Origin: Pelodera strongyloides
Lineage: Eukaryota; Nematoda; Chromadorea; Rhabditida; Rhabditidae
Assembly (NCBI GenBank): GCA_036852015.1
Contig: JAANDG010000312.1
Coordinates: forward strand, 62,001 to 126,000
DNA length: 64,000 nt
Direction of reading: 5' to 3'
Positions 27,611 through 40,199 of the stretch are shown here, in pieces (within the stretch, counting starts at the first letter, position 1; every line of letters begins with the position of its first letter). The notes below the pieces were generated by a model. The model was not told the DNA's origin and did no database searches. It saw nothing but the letters and a program-made list of their open reading frames with translations. Position numbers and translations under genes: made by a program.

Positions 27611-30600
27611 AGAGAGAGAGAGAGAATAGAAGAAGACGTTTTATATCTTTTACATGTTCTACTTTTTCCAGGGAGGTGATTATGCAAAGGGTGGTGTCTC
27701 CTTCTTTGCAATTGCTTGCGGCGGAACGGTTGTCGGAATCCTATTCGCTTTTCTAGTCAGCTTCATCACAAAGTATGTTTGAAATAATCAATATCAAATC
27801 AATAGAACCAAAAGTGAAACAAAATATAAAGGGCATTTGGTCACTGACTAACAAGAGGGCCAGCTCCATAAATGAGCATTTTATATGGCTCTCGGTTGGT
27901 CACGCGCGAAAACACAAGAAACTTCAGATGCATCAGGCTTTCTTCCCCGGGTAAACATAATCTTAACCGCATCGGGTTCAAGAGCACAAAAATGCATCTC
28001 TCTGCGGCAATTTGCCTCTAATCTCTGATTGCCAGATCGAGCAAGAGCAAATAAATACCTTTGCTAATATCAGGACATTATCAATCAAACAACTAGGAAT
28101 ACATCAACCTTTCAGGCATTCATACCATATGCGTGTATTGGCTCCACTTTTCATTTTCGTAGTCCCATATCTCGGGTATCTATTCGCTGAATCTATTGGA
28201 GTGTCGTCAATTTTAGCGTAAGTTTTCGTTGAAAAATTCTTTTCCTTTCCTGGGGCTACCACAATATTTTATTTTATTTTTATTCTTTACATCTCTCGTC
28301 TCCTCACTGAAACGCTACCTACGAGAGCAAACGTACTCAACCGTTCGATATGAATTCTAACAACATTTATACAGTGAAGTCCAGCAACTGTAACATTCCA
28401 GTAACGTTCAGTAACATTTTTTGTTGCAGATTTTTTTATTATTTCAGAATTGCAACATGTGGAATGGTAATGAAGCAGTATGTAAAGGGAAATATTACCA
28501 CGGCGGCTGCGAATGCTGTCAAATATTTCACAAAAATGTTGGCGCAAAGTTCGGAAATGGTTGGTGTTCATAAAATACAAGATCTTTGAAAAAACAGCGA
28601 GCAATGTTTCAAAGGGTGAATATCAACCCTTTTTCGGGTGCATAACTGTACACATAATGATGATGTTGGATCGGAAAATTTCTCATCCTGGAAAGTGCAC
28701 ATCACATAAATTTCAATGAACATAAAGTTAAAGGGAGAGGCCCACGAGGAAAAATCTTTCCTAAATTTACTTGCACAGAATGTCCGGAATTTCAGAAATA
28801 TTACTGTGAAAAGCGCATTTCTCAAAGCCTAGAACTCGCATAGTTATTCCGCGGCAAACAGTTCGGCCAGGTACCGTAGGCAGGAAGTTTAAAATACGTG
28901 TGTATGGTTTTTATCCGTCCATTAGTATTCTTTCTCTATATAATGATTGTTAAACGAGTGAAGAACATCTCTACGATTATAACTACGCGTTTCCAGTACT
29001 GTAGTGCCTAAAAGAGCAAAAAACGATTCTGACTACGGTACCTAGCCGAACACTTTGCAGGGAAATAACTCTGCGAGTTCTAGGCGTAAAGAAATGCGGT
29101 CTTCACCACAGTAATATTTCTGAAATTCCGGACATTCTGTGCAAGTAAATTGTGGAAGACTTTTTTGTCGTGGGCCTCTCCCTTTAAGCTCGGAACATGG
29201 CTTTCCAGCTGAAATATTGTTCCTAGACCTCTTAAATGTAGGCCAACTACTTGATATTTATTCATGACCTTAAAAATAAATAATATAATTTTCAGCTGAT
29301 TTTCATGTTTCTTGGTGTTTCGGCCGTGGCAACTCCACACCATTTCGACTGGGTCTTCATAGGATGCACCATAGCCTTCTGCCTACTATTCAGAACCATT
29401 GGTGAGAGTTATAACACATAAAGTTTACTAGAATGAGAGACCTCTCTTACTGTAGTTCAATATCACGTAGGAAGGGCAGGTTTCGTACACATAGTGTCGT
29501 ACGCTGCATGGCCCGTTAGAAGGAACCTTATGGATTTGCATTACCGTTCTAGAAAATAAGTGAAAGGAAATCTGCCGCATTTAGTTATATAATATGCTTT
29601 TGTTTAGGTGTGGTAATTCAGTGCTTCTTTCTCAACAAGTTTCGCGGCAAGGAATTTAGTGTGGTAAGTTGTCGAATTTACATTTCTATTTTCGTTATTT
29701 CTCTTTTTGCTGTAGCCTAGGCATAGGTCTATTATGCATAACAATGCAGTAAATAAATCTAGCAATATTTCTGAGATTCTTGTTAACATTTTTGCTAATA
29801 ACAAGCTTCGTATTGGGTATTCTACCTAATACGTTTTCGACACGTGCATATGTATCCATGTTTCAATGCTTTAAAGCGAAATACCAGCCGGTTTTTGAAA
29901 CACATCGAGCACACCACCATTCTTAGGCAGCTTATGCAAATGAACATAAATTAGAATAAAAAATTGAGCTAAATTTGAGCAAATTAGCATAAATACGTAA
30001 GAATTCAGTCGTCCACGATGCGTTACAAAATCGCGACCGGTATTTCGCTTTAACATTTTGTAGTAGCACTTTACGTTATCATTATGGCCAATCAGTGTTC
30101 ATGTTAGCTCTAACCACAATCACAGTCACACAGCTATAGTTCAGTTAATCAATAAATTATATGTAAACTGTCGTCAGGCATACGCCGTCAACATCCGGAC
30201 GTATCTTCAATGTTTCTCTGGCACAATAATTGAATTTTTTTTAAATATAGTTTCCAGGTCGATCAATTCATCCTATCATATGGTGGTCTGAGGGGTGCAA
30301 TTGCCTATGGTCTGGCTGTATCATTACCCGATACAATGCAAGCAAAGACCATGTTCGTCACCACTACAATTGTTGTGATCTACTTTACAGTATTCTTACA
30401 GGTAGGATAATTAACGTTGATTCTAAAGCTCCCATTTTAAGAAAAATGGGGTCTCATGGGGTCTCACCACACACGACACAAAAAGTCGTATATAGTGTAA
30501 ACACCTGCTCGTGCTCACAACCGATAACACAGAAACTGAATAAGTAGAACGCAGTAATAGGTCGCCGAAGCGGAATCTTTATTGAACAGAGAGATGGCTT

Positions 30601-33600
30601 GGATTGCTTTATCTCGGCTCTTCCTGACGCTTCGTGAGTCTGTGCTCTTCCCCGGCTTATACCAATGCTCGGGGATTATAGCGGCAACAGACGCAGGCGA
30701 ACAGGTTCTGGCACGAGAAGTTGGAATCCTTCCAAACAGCTCAGTCAAGTAGATCCGTCGACCGAAGAGACCATAATACACATAGTCGGTCAAAGCATTA
30801 TCAGCCCATATCTGAAGCAAGAAGAGAGATTATTTATACTCTACAAAACACGCTAATTTATCATCGATGAACACAATCTTACGTAAGTGTGACTAATTCA
30901 GACAGTTAACTTAAACACTCCCTTTCCATGTACGTTTCGTTGCACGAAGTCGCAACACTCCGGAGACAGGAAGTTTCACCTGCATTCTCTATATTTTAAC
31001 TTTATAGCACCGTTTGTTTAAAAGAGGTTTTTGGAGACGCCTGCCACGCGGGACTTACTTGAAAGTGCTTTCAGTATTTTCTACTGTGGAACACACATCT
31101 CGGGGAACGAAAAATGTGTCCCATGCAAATTCTGCATTTCTTTTCACTGGATTGATTTTCGTTTTCTGAATAGGAAATTATCAGAAAAGTCATTTCTCAA
31201 ATTTACTCATACTTTAATTTTAAGCGTCGGATCGATTTCATTATCAAGCTCAAGTCTATTCTAATATTTGCAATAGGCCCTGACATCCAATTCTTGTGAG
31301 CTTTCTCTGTAAGTCTGCTAGTTCTGTCTGATATCTGGTGACTCTGAAAAAATTCAATGATTACTTTGTTTGAGTGATTGTAATACAAAAATAGCGGACA
31401 AAATGCCCAATAATAAAAAAATGAACACAAATGTGTTCAAATTGATAATAGGAAAAATAAAAATAAAAATAAATTAATTGGTTGCACGTGGGCAATGGTA
31501 GGCCGGAGCCAATTGTCGGCCGAAGCCTGTGGGGTCCGATTTCCAAGGGCGTTACCTGCCAACCGAGCTGGCAACCGCAGGCACCCGAAGGTACAATCAG
31601 TCTGGAAGAGACCGGGGGTGAGCAGTAAGGGAAGTACACCAAGGTGTACGGGGGGAAAGGACGCGCCCGAGGTATACGTTACCAACGGACGGTGCACCAC
31701 TTGTAAACACCGGCTCGTGCTCACAACCGATAACACAGAAACCGAATAAGTAGAACACAGTAATAGGTCGCCGAAGCGGAATCTTTATTGAACAGAGAGA
31801 TGGCTTGGATTGCTTTATCTCGGCTCTTCCTGACGCTTCGTGAGTCTGTGCTCTTCCTCCGGCTTATACCAATGCTCGGGGATTATAGCGGCAACAGACG
31901 CAGGCGAACAGGTTCTGGCACGAGAAGTTGGAATCCTTCCAAACAGCTCAGTCAAGTAGATCCGTCGACCGAAGAGACCATAATACACATAGTCGGTCAA
32001 AGCATTATCAGCCCATATCTGAAGCAAGAAGAGAGATTATTTATACTCTACAAAACACGCTAATTTATCATCGATGAACACAATCTTACGTAAGTGTGAC
32101 TAATTCAGACAGTTAACTTAAACACTCCCTTTCCATGTACGTCTCGTTGCACGAAGTCGCAACATATAGGGCTTTGCTGTCGAAGTATATAACGCGAAAA
32201 CCGCCTTTCATTCCTTTAAACAAATAACAGTTGCAAAGTATAAATAACTAAATTTGTCAAAATCGCTCCACGTCGACGTAAATTGCAAGCTCACAAGTAA
32301 GCCAACAAATTTTCACAGCGAAATACCGGCCGGTTGAAACAACTGAATTCTTACATATGTATGCTAATTTGTTCGAATTTAGCTCGCTTTTTTATTCTAA
32401 TCTATGTTCATTTGCATAAGATGCATAAGAATGCTGGTGTACTCGGTGTTTCGAAAACCGGCCGGCCTTTCGCTTTAAGAAACCTATTTTAGGGAATGAC
32501 CATCCGACCTCTGGTCAACTTTCTCAAAATCGAAACTGTGACGGAAAGGAAGCCGACAATGACGGAGAGTGTTTATCTAAAGGTTGGCTATATATTATGA
32601 TTTATTTAATAGTAATTAGTTCATTAACCAATTGCAACCGCTCGACTAATCCCGTATGTGGTTCCATGTTGAGAATCACATAACCTGATGCGACGATTTA
32701 ATTTTTCTGACGGTTTCTGATCAGGATGTTAGTTAATGTTACTCGAAGTGAATTTTTTTGTAGAGTTAACTATACGACACAAGTATAGTTGCCCAAAGTA
32801 GTCCTCGGCTGTACAGAGTGGCCTCCAGCTGCCCAGAGTAGGTTCCAGTATGTTCTAGTGCCCAGAGTTGGTGTTATCCAATAAGCCGTAGTAATCGAAC
32901 AATTTTCTTAATCTAGTAGTCCAGTTGCCTGTATTACAGTACTTGGACTACACAATGTCCGGTGTTGAGGAGATTTTCGGCGTCCGTGGACACAACTATC
33001 TGAGAGACGCGTTGGTTTTTACAGCTTTTTTGAAACATTTTATTTTCTATTTGCTCTTTTCATAGGAAAATGGTAGTGTGTAAAGTAACGTAAATACAAA
33101 GAAGTTCTCTGCACAAAGGCGGTATTTCGTACGCGGCCTTCGGTGCCGAAGGTCAAAGAACAATCCCCTTAGAATATACAACGTTTTTAGCTACGAGCGT
33201 GTCAACGCCAAAATTCTCCGGCCTATCCTTATGCGTAACGAGCAGAAAAAAGATTTCGATGCTTCAAAAATTGTTCGTGCTTACGAGAAGATCACGCTTC
33301 AAGAAGTGATGGAACTTAACCAGAAAACAGTGGAGAGAAAACCAAGGTTTGACAATGTTATACACTTATCATATCGTCTCAAAATCAGCATTCTGCTCTG
33401 CACGGCGATCTACCATTGAACAAGGTAGGACTTGGCGAACTCGCTCCCAAAACTTACCAAGTTCGCTCCGAGACGGTTCTCTGGGCGAATTCGCCGGTTA
33501 TAGAACTCACCGAGAGCTGGTGAAAGAAAGAAGGGGTATTAGACAAAAAAAAATCATAGTCAACGTTGTAAATAAGACTGCCTTTGCCCTCCAAATTGTA

Positions 33601-34688
33601 AATATTTTGAAAACTCGCCGTGTTGTGTTATTGTAGTAAAAAAAATCAAAAAAGATCCTTGCGCAGGGGCCATGCTACTGTATTGTTCCAATTTTGGTAT
33701 ATGACATATACAATATACTAATTATCATATCGAATTACACGCAAGTATACTGTGTTGGAAAGATATTATATTCGGTGTTCCCCTAAGCACTATGCCCCTA
33801 AGCACTAAACATGAGTTCGGCTGTCTCCATGATGAGCTTTGATGTTACAACGATCTCAGCTCAGTTCAGAACTAGTCCAACAGGTTAGAGTGGTGTTCTT
33901 CTGCTTTCTTAACACTAGAGTGTTCCGCTCCAAGTACCGATCAAGTACCATGGCTTCCTATAAAACTTTAACGATTTCACTATCGTTTTACGCACTTCAA
34001 CGCGAACATCTCTGTGTTTCCCAAGAAACATTCGCCGAAAGAATGATTTAAGAACGTATGTAGTGCTTGAACAAGATCGAAAGTCTTTAAAGGTTGAAAT
34101 ATAAGGAAAACTCGTTATTTCTTTTAGGTGGTACAAACATATAACTTAACTTATTAACTATTGATTACAAGATCAAATGGTGATGGTCACCCTATTGGTA
34201 CTCATGGATGGTGTTAATGGTGACTTTGTCCCATTCATTTAAGACAAAGCAACTATATTTATGTTTATAAATTTAGACAAACTCAAAGTTACAAAGACCT
34301 ACGACGAGCAGAAGTTGAGAGTGGAGATGCGAGGAAGAAAAGAGCTCTTTCAACTGTCTCACAGGTGCAGGCCACTGCGGTAAGTCATGAGACTAGCTTA
34401 GGCTTGTGGTTAGGCTTAGGCTCAGGGTTAGGCTTGTGGGTAGGCTTAGGCTTGTGCTTGGGCTTGGGCTTGGGCTTAGGCTCAGGCTCAGGCTCAGGCT
34501 CAGGCCAGTGTTGAAGAAAAAACATGGTTAGAGAAGTTTTCGTTGTTCAGGTTTCTGTTTTATCTTTTTTTATTCTTTTTTTTAGGCCGTGCAAGAAGTA
34601 ACGAACGTCGAAGCTCTCTATCAACTATTTTCAGATCTTTTGGATAGGAAGATGACTGAGTTGAAGGTTTGATATGTTAACTAATAAT

Positions 34689-34725
<37 letters not shown>

Positions 34726-37549
34726 CGCGAGGGAGGGAGGGAGGGAGAGGAAGTGAGAGAGACATGCGAACGACGTAGAGAAGGAGAGAAAAACCGAGGT
34801 TGATGGAGAGTGAGAGAGCTAGAGAGGTATACAGAGAGAGGGGAGAGAGACGAAGTCAGTGAAACCATACATGTTTATTCCCTGAATTTAGGTCATAATT
34901 TTAATAATAGAAATCAACTATCAAGTTTTTTTTGCGATGCGAAATAATATCTCTGCCAATTTAGGCCGATCCAAATAGCAAGACGCATAACGTGGACGAA
35001 GCTACTCAGGAGGACTTGCCCGATGATTATATGCAAATGACGATCAATCATCAACAGACATATCACGCAAATAATGTGAGCAATTTCTATTTTATACCGT
35101 AATCTAAAGAGCAGATTTTAGAATCTAGATCTCGGTAGTGCAGTGTTCCTTTTCACTACGACTTCACACCTCGCAAGAAAGCTCACTTTTTTCTCTTAAT
35201 ATTTTTTTAACTTGCTTATGTAGTTACCAGTCGGCTACCGCCGCCTGAGGCGTCTTTCCAATATTCGCTGATGGTCGCTATGTTTCACTGGGCTATATCT
35301 ATAAGTAGAGGCAACTCTTTCTCGCAAGAATAGTTTCCTGGGGAAAGAACTTAGTTTCTGTTGACTATATTTCTCCTAAATTGTCTGCAACTTGCTCTAC
35401 TCTAGGACATCGAAAAAATTGCCAAAGCCTAAAAGCAGCTTAATATCGCGTGGCTGATACGCCGCAATGTATCCAAAGAGTCTCCAGTCTTTCTTTTTCT
35501 TTTTGAAACCCATACCAATATTGAACACGGGTTAGAACTTAGTTTCTGTTGACTATATTTCTCCTAAATTGTCTGCAACTTGCTGGACTCTACCTCTACA
35601 ATATCGAAAAAAATTTCAAATCCTAAAAAAAGGAATGTGCCTGGATGATACGTCGCAATGTTTCGCTGGGCTATATAAGTTAGAAGCAAACATTTGTCTG
35701 AAGGAAATGGTTTCACTTTTGTTATTTTCCTTTTGAAACCTACACCAATATCAAACACGGGGATATAACTTAGTTTCTGTTGACTATATTCCTCCTAAAT
35801 AAGGACCGGCGCCACGGGGAACATCAAGTTGAGCACACATCGATGCCATTGACAGGGAATTATTATAATTGCGAATATGCTTCTTGAATTGCATGGAACA
35901 GGGATCTCGGCCTACTTGCCGCACAATCGCTCGAACGATACCCCGCAAGCATTCTGTATATGGCAGCCTTTGTAGCGTTCATTGGGCGTTCCGCAGTGGA
36001 GGTGCCCTGCAGTGGGTGTTCTTTGAACTCTATCGCTCGGCATGTACTCCGCGCCCTTGGTGTACATGCATACTTTTGTGTGGTGCTTATGTGAGCGCTC
36101 CAAAATGGCGTTGCACAGCAAGTGGATGTTCCTTGAACATTATCGCTCGGCCGATACTCCGCTTCCTTGGAGTATAATGCAACATTTTGTGTGGCATTCG
36201 TGAGCCATCCGCAATGGCGTTGGTGAGTATATGCAGTGAGTGTATGCAGTCTGCGAGTGCGTAGCTCAGGGCTGGATTCTCGTAGGTTGCTCAAGGTGAG
36301 GATAATCTCACGTTGAAAGGCAATATGGAAAATTTTTGTAAAATAAGAGTAAATAAAGCATTAGACGAAAAAGCGTGATTTCAAGTTTTCAAAATTGGTC
36401 GTTCTTTGAGTTTTGTGCCGTGAGTGTTCTTTGAACCCTTTGTGCCGCAGAAAGGCCCGAACGATACACCACACATATTCCACATATGCAGCCTTTTTTG
36501 GACTTGTGAGAGGGGCGCTCGGGAAGTGAGATGGCTCAGTGCACGGGAACGTGAACTACTGAACCAATCCTACAACCTGAGCGTAACGCACATCATCCAA
36601 ACACACAATCAATCAAACAAACAAACAAACAAACAAACAAAGCTCCCAGCTTTATATAATAAGATTGATAAGCATAACATACGCATAACATATAATATTG
36701 AGCTACGAAATAATGCTAATAATAAGCTGTTATCTGTTTTGCAAGACCACATACAAGCCGATTTTCAAGTCCTTAGAGTTAAACGCTCTGCTACATAACA
36801 TAGATGTAAAATGTTATATGCCTTTCGTTTTCATGGGTAATGGTCCCCTGTTCTTTCTAACCCCATTTGTATGTCTCATTCAGCAGGTATCTACCCGAAC
36901 CTGTGCTCTCACTTCTGCATCATTAGAAAGTAATTTCCCGTTTGCGAAGGGCTAATTATGGCTAACCGATTAGTTGGGTGCAGGCCTGCTGGCTATTCGC
37001 TAGCCTACCGGTTTAACCGCGCTCTTGAGCAGGCTTGAACCTATGGTTCGTGCGGGCTATACGCTTATTCATTGTTGCATAGAACGCGGGGCATCGATTT
37101 TAAAAAGTCACGTTCACGAACAATTAGCAACTATAACGCAACAATTTTCTTGCGGCAGCAGTGTACTGATCATGCACCATCTTCTCATGGGTTATATATA
37201 TATGTAGTGGGTTATATAGATGTAGCATGCTTTGTAATTTAAAAGAAAGTAAATAAAGTGACAGTAATACAAGGAAACGTGTGAAGGAGAGCATTGATAG
37301 ATAAAGTTTATCATGTTCTTTGTAAGGTTGTGATACGTATGAAGTATATGTATATGTAGTGGTTTGTAAAAATGGTAATTGTACTATTCATTCTAATTCT
37401 AAATTTAGGGTGTTCGACCGATGATGCAAAATATCCCACATTCGCTAGCTGGACGGCAGTCATCGGTACCTTTCTCCTCATCAAATACGACAAGGAAAAA
37501 CTTCATCCGCCGACGGAGCACCGGAACTATGGAAAAGAACATAACTTAA
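24120..37549 (+). CDS. Na+/H+ exchanger (NHE/NHX, SLC9 family)
   Basis: Exons: 24120-24218, 24437-24518, 25269-25448, 25789-25881, 26910-27026, 27163-27242, 27379-27432, 27672-27772, 28116-28217, 28448-28559, 29296-29401, 29608-29663, 30258-30401, 32493-32582, 32940-33010, 33191-33346, 34277-34379, 34586-34666, 34965-35075 and 37409-37549. They sum to 693 codons, giving 692 aa. A signal-peptide-like start ([20 protein letters not shown]) precedes about 12 membrane segments. Hallmarks are [29 protein letters not shown] with the ion-binding Asn212-Asp213, YGGLRGAIA with Arg406, and [11 protein letters not shown]. From about 475 the protein is a hydrophilic regulatory tail. Known role: exchange of Na+ for H+ across plasma or vesicle membranes for pH control. 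The set most resembles plasma-membrane NHEs. The last three exon junctions are less certain because the tail is poorly conserved. Confidence 0.92.
24565..24822 (-). mobile_element. Helitron-like element in nhx intron 2
   Basis: On the plus strand it runs from CCAGACGGATATCGCC, with the hairpin CGCCTGAGGCG, to TTTATATAATAAGA. Read on the minus strand it starts TCTTATTATATAAA and ends CTGG followed by T. The base outside the 5' end is T rather than the expected A on that strand. Confidence 0.6.
26318..26485. mobile_element. MITE family B copy 2
   Basis: 168 bp, nearly identical to the copy at 21624. Starts TTAAAGCGAAATGCTAGCC and ends GCATTTCGCTTTAA. In nhx intron 4. Confidence 0.92.
26614..26869 (+). 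mobile_element. tRNA-derived SINE with 30-bp target duplication
   Basis: The insert begins GTGGTGTAGTGGCTAGCGC, which fits an RNA polymerase III A box. It carries GGGTTCAATTCCC, a B box, about 40 bases later, followed by an unrelated body with a CCCCTTCGGGG hairpin and a T-rich end. It is flanked by two 30-base direct repeats at 26584-26613 and 26870-26899 that differ at two positions. The structure is that of a SINE. The right repeat ends only 10 bases before nhx exon 5. Confidence 0.8.
27485..27630. repeat. (GA)n microsatellite
   Basis: A GA tract in nhx intron 7, just before exon 8. Confidence 0.9.
28728..29187. mobile_element. MITE family D
   Basis: 460 bp with inverted arms of about 130 bp. 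Starts TTAAAGGGAGAGGCCCACGA and ends TCGTGGGCCTCTCCCTTTAA. The end lies about 110 bp before nhx exon 11. A fragment of the same arm occurs near 41320-41420. Confidence 0.9.
29871..30053. mobile_element. MITE family A copy 4
   Basis: Starts TTAAAGCGAAATACCAGCCG and ends GGTATTTCGCTTTAA. In nhx intron 12. Confidence 0.9.
30496..32164. mobile_element. Non-autonomous LTR retrotransposon
   Basis: The long terminal repeats at 30496-30957 and 31702-32164 both begin TGTAAACACC and end GTCGCAACA, and differ at about five positions. The element is flanked by TATAG on both sides (30491-30495 and 32165-32169), a clean 5-bp target duplication. The internal region is only 744 bp, with no reverse transcriptase or other recognisable gag/pol, so it must move with outside help. 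A purine-rich stretch (GGGGGGAAAGG) lies about 50 bp before the 3' LTR. It sits in nhx intron 13. The near-identity of the LTRs implies recent insertion. Confidence 0.92.
32316..32478. mobile_element. MITE family A copy 5
   Basis: Left end AGCGAAATACCGGCCGG (outer TTAA decayed) and right end CCTTTCGCTTTAA. The element ends 14 bases before nhx exon 14 (32493), so it provides almost the whole region upstream of the acceptor. Confidence 0.88.
34383..34505. repeat. Degenerate TTAGGC-type repeat
   Basis: A run of TTAGGC, TTGGGC, CTCAGGC and GGCTTG hexamer variants beginning just after nhx exon 17. It resembles decayed telomeric repeats. Confidence 0.75.
34691..34865. repeat. GA-rich microsatellite
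   Basis: GA and GGGA units in nhx intron 18. Confidence 0.85.
35227..36664 (-). mobile_element. Large Helitron-like element with internal tandem repeats
   Basis: The plus strand begins CCAGTCGGCTACCGCCGCC with the GCCTGAGGCG hairpin, and the next matching end is TTTATATAATAAGA at 36651-36664. These are the two ends of the shorter copies in this window. Inside are three copies of a block containing CTTAGTTTCTGTTGACTATA (about 35350, 35530 and 35765), and about two copies of a 100-bp block around 35990-36220. No helicase is encoded. It could be two fragments rather than one element. Confidence 0.5.
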
Positions 37550-37564
37550 ATAATTGGATTTTAA

Positions 37565-37570
37565 TAAAAC
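37565..37570 (+). terminator. nhx polyadenylation signal
   Basis: AATAAA 16 bases after the nhx stop codon. Confidence 0.7.
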
Positions 37571-38406
37571 AATCATTGTGAATATTGTAATTTATTTAAG
37601 CAACAAATGAAAATCACACAAAAAAATGGTGAGCATCGTTCATAGATAATTGGCATAAGAATTTTTTTAAGATTATACTGTAGCTAGAACATACTGCGAC
37701 CATTTCGTGTCGGATTCATGACCATGCATGGTGACGGTTTTCGAGCCACGAAAAAAATGCCGCTGGTCTATCACAAAATGGTCACTGGCCAGTCAAGAAA
37801 CGGTCAGGATGCGGACAAAAATGCGTACACGCTGATGAGGACTGGTAAATTATACTTACTGGTAAATACTGGTAAATGTCTTCCCAATTTGTTTCCTCTT
37901 TTATTTATTATGGATACAGCATTTTATAGCAACCATTTGTACCGATAATGACCGATCGGCTAAATCTCTCTAAGGTGGTATGTCTCTACAGTAAATGGTA
38001 AATCACGTATCAATACAATCGATAGTTCTCGATACCCTTGTCTGTTGTTTTTTTTCTGAAAGCGGCAACTTTTTTAAAATTTTTATTAACTATTATCGTA
38101 GTTTATTATTATTGCATATTCTACTATACATTGCACATTGTATCATATATATATTGGGTTTAGTAGTCTAATAAAAATTGCAATTAAATATGTGAAGCGC
38201 TAGCCTCGATACTGCTATATGGATGCTAAATGGCAAATACATAAAGGGGAAAAATGCTAACAACGAAACTATGTACTTCATAAATGTTTTTTTTTCTTGG
38301 CTTATACATCAACCGATAGAGTTTGTATCATGAGTCATGAAAAAGTCGCTGAGGATCTCAAAAAAAAAGTAATTTTTCGTCTAAGTGAGCTCTCTTATTT
38401 GCAGTT

Positions 38407-38592
38407 TTAAAGCCAAATACGGGCCGATTTTTGAAACGCATCGAGTACAGTAGCATTCTTATGCAGCTTATGCAAATGAAGATAAATTGGCATAAAAAAT
38501 CGAGCCAAATTCGCGTAAATTAGCATACATAGATACGTAAGAATTCAATTGTCCACGATGCGTTTCAAAAATCGACTTGTATTTCGCTTTAA
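38407..38592. mobile_element. MITE family A copy 6
   Basis: Starts TTAAAGCCAAATACGGGCCG and ends TATTTCGCTTTAA. Its right end is three bases from the left end of the next element at 38596. Confidence 0.88.
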
Positions 38593-38595
38593 ATC

Positions 38596-38961
38596 TTAAA
38601 GGGATCAGCTCACCTTAAATTGTGTCTGTTTTTTTTTCGTTCTTTATTTTCTATAAGGGATAATAAAAATTTGGAATAGAAAAAGAATTGTTCAATTTCA
38701 ATACTCACGAAGATATTGGGTGATAAAGTGGTGGATTGATCGGGCCGAAATGCAAAAAGGGCAATTATCCTATACAAACAAGGCAGGACAATTGCCCTTT
38801 TTGCATTTCGGCCCGATCAATCCACCACTTTATCACCCAATATCTTCGTGAGTATTGAAATTGAACACTACTTTTTCTATTCCAAATGTTTACTATCCCT
38901 TATAGAAAATAAAGAAAGAAAAAAAAAACAGACACAATTTAAGGTGAGCTGATCCCTTTAA
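38596..38961. mobile_element. MITE family E, near-perfect palindrome
   Basis: Starts TTAAAGGGATCAGCTCACCT and ends in the inverted form. The arms are about 165 bp, nearly identical, around a short centre near 38775. A transcript would form a very long hairpin. Confidence 0.93.
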
Positions 38962-39488
38962 GACAATCGAGTTTTTCATTTTTCTTCATTCATAATCAGC
39001 ATTAAAAAACTTGAAAAAAAACTATCGATTGATGCATAAACAAAGAAAAAGCTACTTACGAGTTAGTATAGTTCCCATGAAAGCTAAAAATTCAGATCTT
39101 TTGATTTTTTCAGACAATAGACAATAGAGCTAGGTTTTTTTAAGAACGGCTATTTTATCTTCCAATAAAATAACAGTACCCTCAGAAAAAATAATAATAA
39201 TAAAAACTCCGTGCCGCACAAAAAGTGTTTGGATATTTTTCACACACACACACAATGCGGCAAGCAATAAAGGGAATCACATGAATTGCACAATAGTATA
39301 ATTAAAATAGTGGCTTTCATACGATATTACACACAATAAAGGACCCGAGAAATCGAACGCTGCATTGCATACACATACATAAAGAAGTAGATATAAAAAA
39401 AGGTTTGCTTAATAAAATAGGATTATCAACGCACTTATTTGGCATTCAAGATTCGGCGTTGGCCTACCACCGACCCTATAGGAATGGA

Positions 39489-39664
39489 AGAGAAATACCG
39501 GCCGGTTTGTGAAACACATCGAGTACACCCGCATTCTCATGCAGCCTAAGCAAATGAACATAAATTATAATAAAAAATCGAACCAAACTGAGTAGCTTAG
39601 CACAAATACGTCGAATTCTGTTGTCCCCTGATGCGTTTCAAAAACGGGCCGGTATGTCGCTTTA
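39489..39664. mobile_element. MITE family A copy 7
   Basis: Starts AGAGAAATACCGGCCGG and ends GGTATGTCGCTTTA. The outer TTAA on the left has decayed. Confidence 0.85.
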
Positions 39665-39747
39665 GTGTAGTTACAGCGAGGTGGCAAAGCGAATTTGACA
39701 TTCAATTAGATAAAAGTGAATTTTTGAAAGACAAAAATCAAAAATCA

Positions 39748-40143
39748 TTAAAGGGCATGTCAAGGGAGATTCTGCGCAGAAAGGCATCTCCAGGCGCAGA
39801 CTAAGTAAATCCCAAAAGGCGCCCAATACAGTAACCCATAAAAATGGCGCCAGAATAAAATATTTGAGATTTTGTCATAAACGTGAACAAAACACACCGC
39901 AACGCAAGCAAACGGGCGCGTTGCGGCGAGACGGTAATTCAAGCCGTCCCGTGGACAGAGATTTGGCTTTGCTCTGTCCGCACGACTAGAATCCCATACT
40001 GAAGGAGTTTTTTGGAGGGGTTTGGAATTGTTTTTCTTCTTACATGAAAGTTTTTGTTTATTTTTATTTTCACTTTCCTTACCTTCAAAACGCAAGCTTT
40101 TTTTTGAGCCCAACATGCAAAACCGGCTTGACATTCCCTTTAA
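39748..40143. mobile_element. MITE family F
   Basis: Starts TTAAAGGGCATGTCAAGGG and ends CTTGACATTCCCTTTAA. The arms are more diverged than in families B to E, and the interior is unusually GC-rich (GCGCGTTGCGGCGAGAC). Confidence 0.75.
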
Positions 40144-40199
40144 GGTGTTCTGTCTTCTTTTGCGGAACGGTAAAACTAATTGAGCCTTCACAGCGCAAA

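Noticed and set aside
30515..32063. Duplicated open frames in the LTR element
   Set aside because: They lie in the LTRs, which are non-coding; duplication reflects the two LTR copies.
37409..37581. Alternative frame of the last nhx exon
   Set aside because: It is open, but the phase from the previous exon selects the frame ending at 37549.
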